Shown piece by piece: positions 1-19,739 of a stretch of DNA of 64,000 nt (position 1 is the stretch's first letter; each line of letters begins with the position of its first letter). The notes under the pieces are model-generated. The model searched no databases, was not told where the DNA came from, and saw only the letters and a program-made list of their open reading frames with translations. Source of the DNA: Echinometra lucunter (Eukaryota; Echinodermata; Echinoidea; Camarodonta; Echinometridae); assembly GCA_029962745.1 (NCBI GenBank), contig CM057157.1:25413460-25477459 (forward strand). The letters run 5' to 3'. A program made the position numbers and the translations under genes.

Positions 1-3000
1 ATTTGGATGGAACTCTTTTGTGTAAGTGGACCCTTGACAGTCAATTTTTAAAGGATCTTTTGAATGCACGCAAAGAAGACATTAAAATGAAAACAGGAGA
101 GTATTAAAGGAGGCCATTAATTAATAAACTTGCAGACTTTCACACAAGTCACAAGAAAAATGAAGATCTATCTGCCTGCTACAAAATCATTGTCTCGGTT
201 TAACACAGGCAGAGCTTTAGGTCACGCCCTAACAAATGAGAAATTGATTATCTGATTACTTCTTTAAACTGCCAGGATGAGGATGTGTAACTTGTTCAAT
301 ATGATCAGTCATCCCCAATAGCTTCCTAGTTTTACCATCCTTAGTGCCTTAATTTGCATGGCCAGAATTCAAATTTGTACAGTTGTATTAAAACTATTTT
401 ATAAGAATAATTGGATGGGGTAAATTCTGATAATATGGGATAAAAAAAAATAACTGTTGAGCTAGGGAAAGATTTCTTCCTTGAATGCTCTCATAATCTT
501 CAAAGCCTATAAGGCATAAGCAGTACTGTGATGTTTTTAATATGATTTTAATCAATTTCTCGCTTTAAAATAAAAATAAAATGGGCAGGATCGTGACTGT
601 TGAGGAAGGAGGGGGAGGACTAGGAAGTTCTGATCCCAAAATAGGAGCTTCGCTAGATATGTGTGCGGAGGTGTCACAGCCAAGGATGAAAAGGGGCAAA
701 TTTGACATTTTCATATCTATCTGCATGGGATGTTATCAATTCTATGCAGTGTTGCTTTCATGTTCTTTCTGTTCATATATTTGTTTTTATCTCTTCCTGC
801 AGGTATGGCAAAAATCCAATGACCTTTTATTTTATTTATTTATTTCAATTTTATTTATTCATTTATTTATTTTTGCTTAGAAAACAATCGTTTCAGCTGC
901 ATAGTAAGACATTTCACAACTCAAAAGAAAATAACGACGTTAATATCTCTTCTGAGTCAAAGTCAACTGATCTTCAGTACCTATATTTTTATTGTTTGAT
1001 AGCCATTGCAAATATATTTGGACCATATAGCATACTAGTACACATAGTTACCTGTATTGGTGAAACATAGTAAGGTTAGGTTCTGGGCAAAAAGAGTAGG
1101 GTATTGGGGGGAAAATCCTTATTTGTAGATATCCATTTTCTTCCCATCAATTTTCGTAAAAAAATAGTTTGGCAACTTTTTTTTGGGGGGGGGGAGGGGG
1201 GGGGGGGAAGGGGTTCGAATCTCGAAATGGGCATGTTTTTGAGGTAGTGGGTGTGCGGGATAAGGAATGAGTTCTGAACCCCCCACGCTCAGATACTTGG
1301 TTAAGATCATTGCCGGTTGCTTATGAACCTGTCAATTTTTCGTAAAAAGAAATGTACAGTATGAAACGTAAGTGATTTTTTTCTAAACCAACGTTTGGTT
1401 GGTTCATGATAAGAACCTACCAAATGTTCATCTAGAAAAATTCTTTTTTATTATAGAATAGATCTTCAACCAACCTAAAAAAAAACCCTTTCTTAGAGGG
1501 TAGGTTTTTTTCGTTAAATCTTGTTTAGCTCTTGCATGCATGTCTAATTGTATTTCGCCAATGATCCTGATTGGTTTCCTTGACAGTACTATAAATTTAA
1601 GGCTAAATGATATGGCAAGGGGAGTGAAAGAGGGAGAGCAAGAAGGGTAAGCAATGGACAGATATGCTAACCATTAATGAATTGTAGAGACTCTTTCATT
1701 TGTTTGTCAATAATTCTCCATTACAACAAAGGTAATGGACAAAAGTCTCTCGCTTTTTAGCTTTTATGTGTGTGTGTGGGGGGGGGGGGGAGGGGGGGAT
1801 GGGGCTATGGACACATTAAGATATTAGGATGTGGTGTGGAGCAACATCTGAACAATTTCGTCATGTGATAAAGTCATAGTGTTCTTGTTCTTAATGCATT
1901 ATTTGACCAATAATCTAGATTTTTATAATAGTTCATGAACACACGACATACATGTAGATTGCTAGGCACAGACAACAGCAACAGCTTATTAGGATGGGGT
2001 GAGCGAAGGGGTCTAAACATGGCGCAAGAGGGGGTGAATGAACCGCACAATCTATAATCTCTTTATGAGTTGGAATGTAAATCATAAATCATGAATGCCA
2101 CTTTAAGAAAGGACTCGTTCCCTGTATCATTGGACCAATGCTGTGCTAGTTTCCATCTATGCATTATCAGTTTCTAGGCGCAGTCGCTTTTTACAGTGCT
2201 CATTGGGAACCAATGAAGATTCATAAATGAATGAAATATGATCAAACTGCATCAATAGACATCGCATGACTTATCAGTTGCATGGAAATAGTAATTACTG
2301 GTGGAAATGTCATTCTACATAGCAAGATGCCTACGTTGCTAGGGAGCAGGCAGCCCTTAGCAACCATTTTCTGTGCAATTAGTCAATATCACAGTGTTAA
2401 CTTCAGAGTCCTACAACGTTTTCGTTAGATAAGTGATGAAGTTGAAACTTGCATATGATATTGATCATAGATAAGGACAATTTTTGAGAAAGTCTGAAAT
2501 TATTAGTCATCAGGACTATTGAAATATGCTGAAATATGTATTTTGATGCAATTAAGATTTTGGGTAAAAAAGGTAAAATTTCACATATTTGAGCCAAAAA
2601 TGTTATGCAAATCATATTCAAACCCATCGAAAGTGACATCACTGTGTAGGGAATTTAATACTCTTTAATATGATGTATCATATGTGAAAGATAGATGTTT
2701 TATTAAATATTTACATTCAAAACAGTTCAATACTAGATTACAAGGCAGCCATTTTGGAAAAATGGTCGCCATTTCTTTTCAGCAGCGTAATTTCAAGGTA
2801 GTCCACCTGGAAGTTATGCAGTATGATCTCCTGAACACGTTGACACCCAACAACCTTTTACAGCATTTTGTGTCCCTAAAACCTGTCTTGCCCCCTAGGT
2901 ACATGGATTAAAAAAGCTTCTGTATAAAAGAAGAAATTTTTGCGCGAGTTATGCACAATCGTGCATTTTTTATTTTCGTGGACAGATAGGATAATTGTAT

Positions 3001-3139
3001 TCACATGCAAAATGAACAAAATATTTTGCATGTTTTTATTTTTGCGCCAGTGTCATAGTGCATGAAAATTTCCACATCGCGAAATATTCCATGTTTACAG
3101 TAGTTAACACTTGGAATTGTTATCATTGACCCGTAACAG
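1..3139. other. Intronic/flanking DNA left of first visible MIER exon
   Basis: No coding exon is recognised here. The first MIER exon seen (3140) starts in mid-protein, so this stretch is most likely an intron of that gene. It contains G-runs near 1183-1207 and 1779-1799 and otherwise AT-rich single-copy-looking sequence. The short open frames at 581-1070, 1119-1310 and 2403-2911 show no recognisable protein and no conserved splice context. Confidence 0.55.
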
Positions 3140-9800
<6,661 letters not shown>

Positions 9801-12127
9801 TGAGACAGTGTTAGGGTCATGAACGTGCTGCAGTATTCCGTGTGTCAATATGTAAATATGCCAGAGAGATGATGCAAGATACGTCTATGTGATCCATTTT
9901 TGTACCACCTGATTGTAAGTTTGTAAAAAAAAAAAAGATTAATAATATTGATCAGAAAAAGAGTGAAAAAGAGGAGAAAGAAGTTGTGCATGTACGGAAA
10001 AGGGTGAAAATTGTTGATCGATTTGGAAGAAATAGTCCTTTTTGCTAATTTGGTGTGGAGTTTGTTTGAAGTGATGGGATACCACTACAGACAAACTTCG
10101 TTGAGGATGAGGAATTTGCTTGACTCGCTGTAACCAAAATCTTCTACCTATTCCTCTTTTGTACTTATTGTTGTACCATTGCTGTAAATTTATGAAGGAG
10201 TTTGGCTGTATGCAGGTGGTCCTTGGAACTTAGCTACACGTTTTGGTAGGCATTTCACTTGAAACTCGTGGCTTTCGGCTCATGGCTGTGTACCGTCCGA
10301 TGTCTTAAACTTTTTCACGTATTAAGTTGTACTAAACTTGATGAAAGATGAAATACGCATGTGATGCGTACTATCAAATCACTCTTTTAAAGGAAATAAT
10401 TGAATTGGCAAGTATTTTCTTCATAAGTCTGAATATCAGGATTTCATGTTTGAAATTGTAGGCGAAGATCGCTTTCCATACTTTTCGTACAAATTTCGTA
10501 AGGAATTGTCCACACCTAAGTCTAACTTCTTATAATTCAAGAGTATGCAAAAATGACTTACTTAGTAATTCACAATGTTAGTTGTTAACTGCTTTTAAGT
10601 CTAGAAATGATGTGTTGTTATACAAGGGAAGGGCATAACAGGTACTAGTATATGAAGTTATATGTACCTGTATTTGTGTTTCAATATGACTTTGAGCAAA
10701 TTTATTGTAAATTGCATTTCTGACGTGGAAAAGTTTCAGGAGACAAGTTTTCACAATCTCAGGCATTTAGAGAAAACTGGAAAGTTTATAGGGAAGCAAA
10801 GAACATGTATTCTTTATTGTAAAGTTACGCCACAACGGTTTATGTAGGTGTTTTACACGATGATTGTTTGTAAACTTGTGTGCAATGGTATATTGGTGGC
10901 ATCATTCATGTGTTTTGTCAATTTCTTACATGTTTATGTATTATTTGCTTTTGAACTACACCATTCCTGTTAAATGGATGTAATTGCGAGTATCATTACT
11001 TTATCACAAATGCACATTTGCTAAAAGAAAATTGTTTCTGGATGAAACTGAAATTTGCAGTATTTCTTTCAATTCATTTGATTACTCAATGAAATTTGCA
11101 AATTCTTTAGAAAACTGTAACTTTGGATGTTTTAGTCCAACATGGCCAGAATTTATTATGATTTTATTTCACAGTTCATTTTCACATCCCACTTAAAAGG
11201 AATTGAAAATATGTACATCCCTTCTAAAAAGTGCTGTTTTTGGCTCAGGTTTAGACATTATCAATTGATAACATTCAATTTGTACACCCCAATCCTACTG
11301 GATGAAACTCAATGTAAACACCATCTCTTCTTGAGATATACCTCACCTTTTCAAAAGATGCATACTAAATGATTGCATTCATGTAAATATAAATTAATGT
11401 GGCCTTTCTGACAACTCAAAACCTTCCAGTTGAAAGTGATTGTGATTAGAAGGAAATGTATGATTTTATTGCTTTTTGTTCGGCTCAATTGTGTGATTAG
11501 CCTAGGAAAAACTTGTTAATATATTTGGGTTTTCCTTTTGCTTTGTAAATGTTCAGTAATAGGCAGCACCAAAGTTCTGTTTGTAAGTCGTAATGCATAA
11601 TCATCTCTATATACGTGTACAAGATATAATGATTTGATTTGTAAAGCTGTACATTCTTATGTTTGTATATATTTTGGTAGGAAAGGTACAAAAGTAGATG
11701 GTTAGGTTAAGTGAAATTGTAAATATTCCAACTAGTATTCATGTTTCAAGAGGGAAAAGTCATCTACGTGCTGGAATGTTCCAAGAACGTCCATTGACTA
11801 CTGCTTCAACAAGAAGTGCTTATACGATCTTTCCTATCCAAAAAAAAAAATACATTATCCAAAAAAGCTTAACTGTGATAAACAAAGAAAAAAGAAGACT
11901 TATTTTTGTATTATAGGTGTATTATATGATCCTATCCTTTGATTATTTAAGAAAAATCTCTAAAAGGTAAAAGGTGCTAATTATTGACAATGTGACATTT
12001 TTGTAAACTTGCTTTTTTTTTTGTAAGATAGATGTACATATGGAATAGGATTTAAGCTTAGATAGCATTGGAAATGATGTTTAGAGAAATTGTGTCCTTT
12101 ACATGTTCAAGAAAGATATTTGTTACA
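9801..12127 (+). other. Probable MIER 3' UTR
   Basis: After the stop codon there are some 2.3 kb of AT-rich sequence without coding potential and without clear transposon structure, up to a MITE at 12128. This suits a long 3' UTR. No single polyadenylation site is convincing, so the true end is unknown and the UTR may read through the MITE. A short A-run with TTAATAAT lies near 9930. Confidence 0.45.
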
Positions 12128-12615
12128 CATTGGTTAACATTGTTATGATTTTTAAAAATCTCATTTTGTTACTTGAAAATGGGTTAGACATAAGGGTTAT
12201 AGTCTAAAATACCAGTCTGAAAGTTTCAGAGTATGATATCCACATGACCTATTGTTTAATATTAGAAATGTGAACCATTGTTTGAAAAATATACGAGGGT
12301 TGGTTGCGCAGACCAGACGTAAGGAGTGCACATGTGCACATGGCTCAACGGACCGTACTGTGTGTATTGGCGTATCACGCGGCGGAAGGCACTTAACGGT
12401 ATTTTTTAATTCGGGCAAACAGTCCTCTTAGTTTATTGTCTCTCGAGACGAAAACTAATAAAATTGCGGTTTGCGCCTAACTTACAGTTTTTCATTACGA
12501 ATTATGGTTGGTTTCATAGTTTTTGAGTTCAGATACAAGTACTCATACACATGTTTCATCTTAGTTTGAGAATTTTTAAATCAGCTGCTCACAAAGTTAG
12601 CCGATGCCTTTAAGT
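12128..12615. mobile_element. TTAA-type foldback MITE, family A copy 1
   Basis: This is about 80% similar along its whole length to the copy at 43141-43630, including the block ATATACGAGGG, the block CACGCGGCGGAAGGCA and the right end GCC(A/G)ATGCCT followed by TTAA. The left end (ACATTGGTTAAC) is mutated compared with GGCATTGGCTAAC in the other copy. No coding capacity. Confidence 0.8.
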
Positions 12616-13786
12616 AAATACTTTTTTTTCCTTCCCCAAATTGAATGTTGATTCTCTTACAAGCAAAGTGGTGAAAAATGTCAGTACAAAAGAGCAGTTA
12701 AGAATTCTTTAGGGTGACAGAACTTTTTGCCCAACACCAAATCTTTTGCCCATTCCTTTGATGTACCATGTAGACTTTTGTTAATGCATATGTAGGAAGG
12801 TTCATGCATGTGTTTGAAAGAAGGGTTTTTGTTCTGTAATTACTCCCAGATCTCTTTCCATAATATTAATAGCAGAAGGGCAGAATGAGGCCTTTTATGA
12901 AAAACTGTTTGAGTCATGCGGCCAAAGCAGTGAACATCAAATGATCTTTGTTTCCTTTTTAAACAAATGTGTTAATTGGTATGCATGCAGTGGGAAAAGA
13001 GTAAAAGAAGGTATTTGTAGTATCACTTTTGTTTGAAATTAATTTTTTGGGAAATATGCCAATAATGTTCAAATTAATACATGCATAGGAATCTCCAGTG
13101 CAGTTTTATCGGGGCTTCAAATTATTGGAACATAATGAACTGAACCCACAGAATTACCATGTTATGTCAAGCTTAAAGAGATGGGTTTCTGAATAACTTG
13201 TACGTGTACTCATTTTCAAATATTCATTTTAAAATGCAATGTTTTCTTGTTACAATTTTTAGAAGTGAATCTTGATTTGTTATACTTTAATGCACCTTTC
13301 TAAACCAGAAGTGTTTACATTTTTTTTTATATGTCATAGGGAAGATTTGATTGTTGATTCTTCTTGTACATGTCAAACTGACTAAATCTACATCAAAACC
13401 TGTGATTTCATACTAGATCCATATTCGTGTCAAATTTGGAAACCTGCTTGAGAGCGTATGGCCCTCTGATACTAAATAATTTCCAGCATATGAAAATTAA
13501 CTGTAGCTTTAACCAGTTTATGCACCTTTTTATCTTGTGAAAACTATCTGTACAGAGAAATTGTGACCTAGTATTTCGTACATTCATCGTTATCTTCCTC
13601 TATATTAGCTCTTAAGTTTCCTGAATGAAAAAGATTGTGTCAATGTACATTTTGGCTGTTAAATTATTTCAAAATTTTATGTTTCAGGAGAGAAACCAGG
13701 TAGCGGTCACCCGTAATTTGTAATGCGATTCAGATCTGCAGAGTAGTGGAAACCAAACGTCTTGTCTGGGAGCCTGTCGCACCATT
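12616..13786. other. Non-coding AT-rich DNA
   Basis: No gene or repeat structure was recognised. It may be an extension of the MIER 3' UTR or intergenic DNA. Confidence 0.4.
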
Positions 13787-14543
13787 TCATTGGTAAGATT
13801 TTAGCCCTTCAGCTAGGTCATTGATGAAAAGGCTGTCAGTCTTCTTACAACTGGCATTGTCATCGTGAAGTACATGTATAATGTCAAGTTCATTCTGCCA
13901 AAAATGTAGATACATTGTTGTGATATCATACATGTATGTCATGTGACATGAGCAGTTGTAACAAGTCTGTCTGTAGCCATCTGGTTTAGCCCAAAGAGCC
14001 TCCAAAAACGCTCCAAGGTCGGGTTGATTTTACCCATGTACTAAACTGTCACTAGGAAATTGCATGACAAAACACAAACTGATAGAAAATCTCTGTTTGC
14101 ATTGGGGTCAAATCTTCCCCTGAAAGTTCAAGAACCAGATTTTGTCAGAAGGAATAGGTACATATAGCTGCACATTATAAATATATCAAAAGTGGCATTT
14201 TTTCATGGGGAAGGGAGTGTTGGATCCCTCCCCCCCCCCACCCCAAAGAAGAAAACCTACTATTTTTTTTTGGGGGGGGGGGGGGTCCAACACTTTCTCC
14301 CCCATGGAATTTCGATGTGCACTCTTCTGACGAAATTTGGTGCAGGGGAAGTTTGACCCCGTTTTAACGGAGATTTTCTGTCGGTTTGTGTTTTGTCACT
14401 TTTTTTTGACAAACATTACATGAGTTGAAATCAACCCGAGATTTGAGGGAAGGGGGGCTTCCGGGGGCTAAACTAGATGGCTACGAAAGAGGTCGAGGGC
14501 CTTTCTATCAATGATATAGATGCTGGGGTAGAATCTTACAGGT
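13787..14543. repeat. Imperfect foldback repeat
   Basis: The left arm (about 13787-14215) and right arm (about 14280-14543) are reverse complements. Matching blocks include GTAGCCATCTGGTTTAGCCC, GGGTTGATTT, GACAAAACACAAAC, GAAAATCTC and CTTCCCCTG. The centre contains poly-C and poly-G runs (14228-14285) that also pair. It is a decayed foldback transposon; ends and target duplication are not clear. Confidence 0.65.
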
Positions 14544-14929
14544 CATGGGGGGGCAGGCTAGGGTATTTATTCATGTTGTATATACAATATTGTAGCTTAG
14601 ATGTAACGATAATATGTATATACAATATATTGTTACACCTAAGCTACTATATGATTATATTTACAAAACTGGAATAAAATGCTACTGAAAATGAGAATTC
14701 TTTCTTTCTCTCTTTTATTGCAGTGATCTTTTCATATTTTGGTCATTCCATGTCTCATTAAACCCCTTCCCCTTTTAAATTGGCCCAAATCCAGGGTTTG
14801 CGGATAGTTGAGGCTTCGAAAGCTAGCTGGATTTTCAGATCTCAATGGCCCAACAACTTTAATGTCCCCCCCCCCCCTGAAAAACCACCCCATTTCAAGA
14901 AAATTTGCCCCCGTAAATTTATGTCCACC

Positions 14930-15497
14930 TTAAAGGAGAATGCAAGCCAGGCATCAGTGTGCTATTCATGAATAAAGGTGACCAAGAAGAGTAAACGGTG
15001 AAAGTTTGAGCAAAATCGGACAATCTGTTCCAAAGTTATGAATTTTTAAAGTTTCAGTAAATCCCTATTATGGTGATCCTTGAGTTGGCAACTTTGCATG
15101 CATCTGTGATATCATCGTGGACATCTCTCGATTCATTTTGTACATAATTTTTCAATAAAATTGATTTCAAGTCGGGAATCCACATAATTCTTCCCAGAAT
15201 TCTTGTAGAATTGATATAGCCATGTCATACTGCAACAATAAATCAATACAATTTTAAAGTTTTCTTGAAAATAAAGAAAATGTTAAATTCTGTGTATAAA
15301 ATGAATGGAGAGTTGTCCACGATGACATCACAGATGCTAGCAGAGTTGCCAATTCAAGGATCTGATAAGGATTTACTTAAACTTTCAAACTTCATAACTC
15401 TTAAACAGATTGCCCGATTTTGCTCATACTTTCACAGTTTACTCTTGTTCTCCATTCACTGGAAGCACACTGATTCCTGGGTTGCATTCTCCTTTAA
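14930..15497. mobile_element. TTAA-flanked foldback MITE, family B
   Basis: TTAA at 14930-14933 and 15494-15497 flank ends AGGAGAATGCAAGCCAGG and its complement CCTGGGTTGCATTCTCCT. Arms continue inward (AGTGTGCT/AGCACACT, TTGAGCAAAATCGG/CCGATTTTGCTCA, GTTGGCAA/TTGCCAAT). A TTAA target suggests piggyBac- or Kolobok-type mobilisation. The 105-residue open frame at 15265-15582 is a chance frame in this repeat. Confidence 0.8.
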
Positions 15498-15589
15498 AAA
15501 TAGTATCAATCTGACCTTAGCTTGTGAATCCCCAGAAACAGATCCCAAATTTAGGTTAAGAAGGTACCATCTCATGTACTAAACTTTAT

Positions 15590-15745
15590 CAGGAGGGAAG
15601 TAGCAATACACACCCCTTCCCCTCCCCCCCCCCACAAAAAATTAACATTTTTCATTGGGACATGGTTGTCAGACCCCTTTAAAAGCAAAAACACAAAAGT
15701 GCCCTTCATAAAGATTTACACCCCCCCCCCCCCCCCCCCCCCGAA
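15590..15745. repeat. Poly-C rich stretch
   Basis: Two C-runs, near 15616-15634 and 15721-15742 (about 22 C), characteristic of the many homopolymer C/G tracts in this genome. Confidence 0.8.
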
Positions 15746-16804
15746 TGTAAATATTCAATTTACACAAAGTTCTTTTGTGTCACATCTCATTAATGAAAAT
15801 ATCAAAAACATGGAAAATTTACTGCTTTCTCAAAAGTAATCAAAAAACATTGAGGATTACGTAAATTTTGCAACTAAGATATTTCTTTACATCCAATAAA
15901 TATGAAAGGTACTCTGGTGTTTTTTGTCTTCATGTGGGTATGACAACCAAATCCTAATGGAAAATTTTGTCAATTTTTATGTTTTTGTGATGTACAGCCA
16001 GAAGTCTTTCTGATAAAAATTTGGTTCATAGGCTTTAAAGAAACATTTTGCTATTTTTTTGTGTCGTTTAGTGTACCGCCATACTACATAATATATAATA
16101 TGTACTAGGTGATAAGTCCCTCTCTCCAAAACATCAATCTGATGTGACTTTGAGCTTTCAAGTTCTTGACAATCAAGAATGTCAATTTCATTTTTTACCT
16201 AGTACTTCCCACTGATAAAATTTGTTGCATGGATAAGATAGAGTGAAATCGTTCTAAATATGAGATCTGTTTCAGGGGATCCAAGGGGCTAAACCCGACG
16301 GGTAGAGTCAGGCTGACGATCTTTTTGTCAAAGGCTCCTTCATGTATGCAGCGACAAACCCCATGGAATTTTTTTGTTTTTGTTATGCTTTTGTTTTGGC
16401 AAGCAGATACGAATGGTATCTTGAGGAAGTAAAAAAAAAAAGAAACGAGGCAAAAATTACATGTATCTCCTGGCAGTAAAAAGCCATGAAACAATATGAC
16501 GAGAATCGTCTGCGCGGCTACTTGACAAAATTAAAATTGAGTGGGAGCTATAAAATATTGATGCGTACCCTAAAAACCCATTGGGATTTGCCACTGAATA
16601 TATGACCGAGTCTTTAGGTGGTCTAAACAAATTTACGGGGTCAAACCTTACCATTGAAATGGGGTGGCCATTTCAGGACGGGCTCCAAGACTAACTATAC
16701 GCAATAGCACAAAACTGTTGGGCCATTGGCATCTAAAATTCCAGTTTTCAAAGCATCCACTACCCCACAAATTAGATTTGGGCCAATTTGAAAGGGGAAG
16801 AGGT

Positions 16805-17089
16805 TTAAGGGGATCCTATACCTGACATTGCTAACAAATTTCAGTTTTCTTGTCTTTTATGGCAGTCTATATTACCTAACAATATAAACATTCTAAGATC
16901 TAGACAATTGAGATTTTGATTTGGGAAAATGTGGTAAAAGTCATAACATTTATATTGTAATCAATATTTTTTTCAAATTTCTCAACATCATACAAATTTT
17001 CCATGAAGCATGATGTTTCTTTTGGGTTTTTTCTTTTTTTTGCTGAATAAATAGGAAAAAAGGGGATCTCAGGTATAGTACCCCCTTAA
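16805..17089. mobile_element. TTAA-flanked foldback MITE, family C
   Basis: TTAA at 16805-16808 and 17086-17089 flank the ends GGGGATCCTATACCTGA and TCAGGTATAGTACCCCC, which are inverted copies. The element is 277 bp between the duplications and non-coding. It interrupts the right arm of the older inverted repeat. Confidence 0.8.
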
Positions 17090-17368
17090 TTCAAAACCCA
17101 TTGGGGATGGGACATGGAATGACCCATTACTTTAATACACTGTACATATACCTACCGAGAGCCAGATAACCATGAAGCTGTTAAATGGTGTTGACCCTCT
17201 AAAAGGTACCTGCTGGTTGAGAAATACATAGCATAATCAATGATAAATATATCCTTTCACTTTTACAACAACCCAGAAATATACTTGAGTGTTAGAGTGT
17301 TGCCAATAAAACACTTTCTCTACTGTCCTCTCTCAATTCATTTTCTAACTTCATTTGCGTAGCATACT

Positions 17369-17803
17369 TTGCTCTTCATAGAGTGTCCATTTCCACTTGT
17401 TACTGTCCAAAATATAAAGTTGGCACTGTCGAGTCGCTTGGTATTACATGGGGAAATGTGGCACTCTGCCTCGCAAGGACTCATGATAGTCATTGAGCTG
17501 GGATGTCCAGGAAGTCCAGGATGTCAACCTTACGGATCTCTGTACGTGTCCGATGAAGTAGATGCATGTTCATGTAGGTGGAGTCCCCTTGTTACAACCA
17601 TGTGTTGTCATGAAAAATGGATGCCTTCTGCATTGAAGCTAGACAGTAACCTGTGTAGAACAGGAAAAAGAGAACAACTTAAGATGAAGACAATACCAAA
17701 AAAAAAAAGATCAATGGATACCAGAAGTAACGTCTCATCAGCTATCATTCTGATAAATTTCTTTCCACAGGTCCTGAGCAAGTTTCATGTTCGTGTGATT
17801 TAA
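17369..17803 (+). other. Unexplained 144-codon open frame
   Basis: The frame is longer than usual for this AT-rich DNA, and GC content rises locally (about 17410-17660). The predicted peptide has Cys-rich and Gly/Pro patches but matches no family I recognise, has no obvious splice context, and ends in a Lys-rich stretch over an A-run. It could be an unrecognised exon, part of a transcript UTR or chance. I do not call it a gene. Confidence 0.2.
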
Positions 17804-19002
17804 AGTGTTTACATACTCATCATACATGCTTCCTCATGACATATACACAGCAAATCAAGTACATCAACTCACTGATCTAGGAAAAATAAATACAGTGGAA
17901 GGATCTTTGATAGAAAAATCCCATTAAGCATTTCACTTTATGACAGTTTCAGTACAAGTCAAGTCATCTGTTTTAGAAAAGAAGGGAAATGCAAATTAAC
18001 TTTCAAGGAAAATTTTCAGTTTTCATACTTTCTTCCTATCATTTCATCATCCAAGGCTACCAAAGTATTAATGAATGAATCAATTTTGTCATTTTGCAAT
18101 CAATTTCTTCAACACATTATTCGCATTGGTCACTCATTTGTTTGCTACATTTGTTATTCTTTGTCTATTCATGAAACTGGTCTAAAATAACTAAAATAAC
18201 TGAAATGTCTTAAATAATGTCTTTTGAGAACAGTGAAGGTCTATGAATGTTAATTTTTCATCACAATTAGAATCATATGATTATTTTTTTTTCAAATCTC
18301 AGTGGTTACATAATCATATTTTTTTCCCTCCTTATTCTTGTCTCATCATATCTCATCTTAAAGCTCAGAGTGTGCTCTTTTAACCCATTTGTGACAGAGG
18401 TCCACATTTTGTGGTTTGGCCTAATATCTTTTGATGCAAAGCCCTAAAAATCATACCAAATACATGAGCAGAAAGAGCAAAAAATTTCTACACAAACTGT
18501 GCCCATTTTGGTTGCGTCAATATTCGTTGTTCGATGCTGAAAATATTTAAAAGGAAAATAAGCATTAAAATCCTTAAATTGGCAATGTGATAGGTTTAAA
18601 ATCACCGTTTTCCCCTGCAAAGTGGCAACTTTTTGACTTCTCATAATTTCTGTCAATTTATATTCATTTCAGATACATGACGTTTTATAAGAAAAATGCA
18701 GCAATGAAATAAAAATGTTGGTGTTTCCAATTTGAAGAATAAAAGCTGAAGGCTTTAAATAATTCCTGTCACAAAACTCATAACTCACTTTGGCCTACTT
18801 TTTGTGGGTTTCAAGGTGGTGGGTCACAATTTCCTTTTCTTGTCTCTTTAATTCTTGTCTCTTTTTTTCCTTTTTTTTTTGGGGGGGGGGGGGGAGCGGG
18901 GGTATGATTTAATCTTTGCAGCTTTGAATCACTGTTCTGCCTTCAAACATATAAATAGGTATCAGGTTAAACATTCTTTAATCATTTTTTTTATGCCACC
19001 AC
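17804..19002. other. Non-coding AT-rich DNA with G-run
   Basis: No gene recognised. A T-run followed by a G-run lies at about 18866-18894. Short open frames are not convincing. Confidence 0.4.
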
Positions 19003-19410
19003 TTAAAGGAAACCAAACCCTCAAGTCAAGTAGTTTTTAAATAAAAGCTAAGACAGATTAGCAAAAATTTGAACGAAATCAGACACGGAACAAGAGAATT
19101 ATGGCTATACGAAATTTTCTGTATGACATTTTTTTTACACTACCATAGCTATTGATGACATCATTTTGTTGACAACTCTCCATATGTTTTGTAAACAAAA
19201 AAAAATCATTGTTTGGGATAAGGACAATGAAAACATGTGTACAGAACATATTGAGAGTTGTCCATAATGATATCACTAATAGCTATAATGGTAGTGTCAA
19301 AACTTTCTTATTATGTGTCCAGTTTCATTCAAATTTTCATTAATCTATTTTATTCTGGCTTAGCTTTGATTTTAACAACTACTTGACTCGAGGGTGTTGA
19401 TTTCTTTTAA
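19003..19410. mobile_element. TTAA-flanked foldback MITE, family D
   Basis: TTAA at 19003-19006 and 19407-19410. Arms are inverted: CTCAAGTCAAGTAGTT versus AACTACTTGACTCGAG, TAAAAGCTAAG versus CTTAGCTTTGA, GAGAGTTGTCCATAATGAT versus ATCATTTTGTTGACAACTCTC, and ATAGCTAT in both. Non-coding. Confidence 0.75.
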
Positions 19411-19739
19411 GGGAAATGATATTTCCATGTAAACAAAATACTTCAGCTAGGCAACAGAAATAAGAAGTTACTCATGAAAAATTTAAAAAGAAGAAAGGCA
19501 ATAACTGAATGCGAGCTATGATGATGTAAATAAAGGCGTATGCAAATACCGCATCACCTATGTCCCTGATGTAAATAATGATGGTCAGTATCACTTGATA
19601 TCGGCTGTACGCGATAGGGAAAGTTTTTTCGTCGCTCATACATAGAAGGTACATTTTGAATCATGATTCAGCCAGAATTAAATTTTTCATAATCGCATGA
19701 ATGCAAAGGAGATTCCACTTTAATGAATTATGTCACAAT

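Larger units (their letters stand above)
14735..17125. repeat. Large nested inverted repeat
   Basis: Outer arms 14735-14870 and 16690-17125 are inverted copies: shared blocks include GGTCATTCCATGTC, AAATTGGCCCAAAT and AATGGCCCAACA. The right arm is interrupted by a TTAA-flanked foldback (16805-17089), and the loop contains another (14930-15497). The order of insertion is therefore outer foldback first, then the two inner MITEs. Confidence 0.65.

Noticed and set aside
581..1070. Two overlapping frames of 99 and 122 codons
   Set aside because: Low-complexity Phe/Tyr/Leu strings over a TTTAT repeat; no homology or splice logic.
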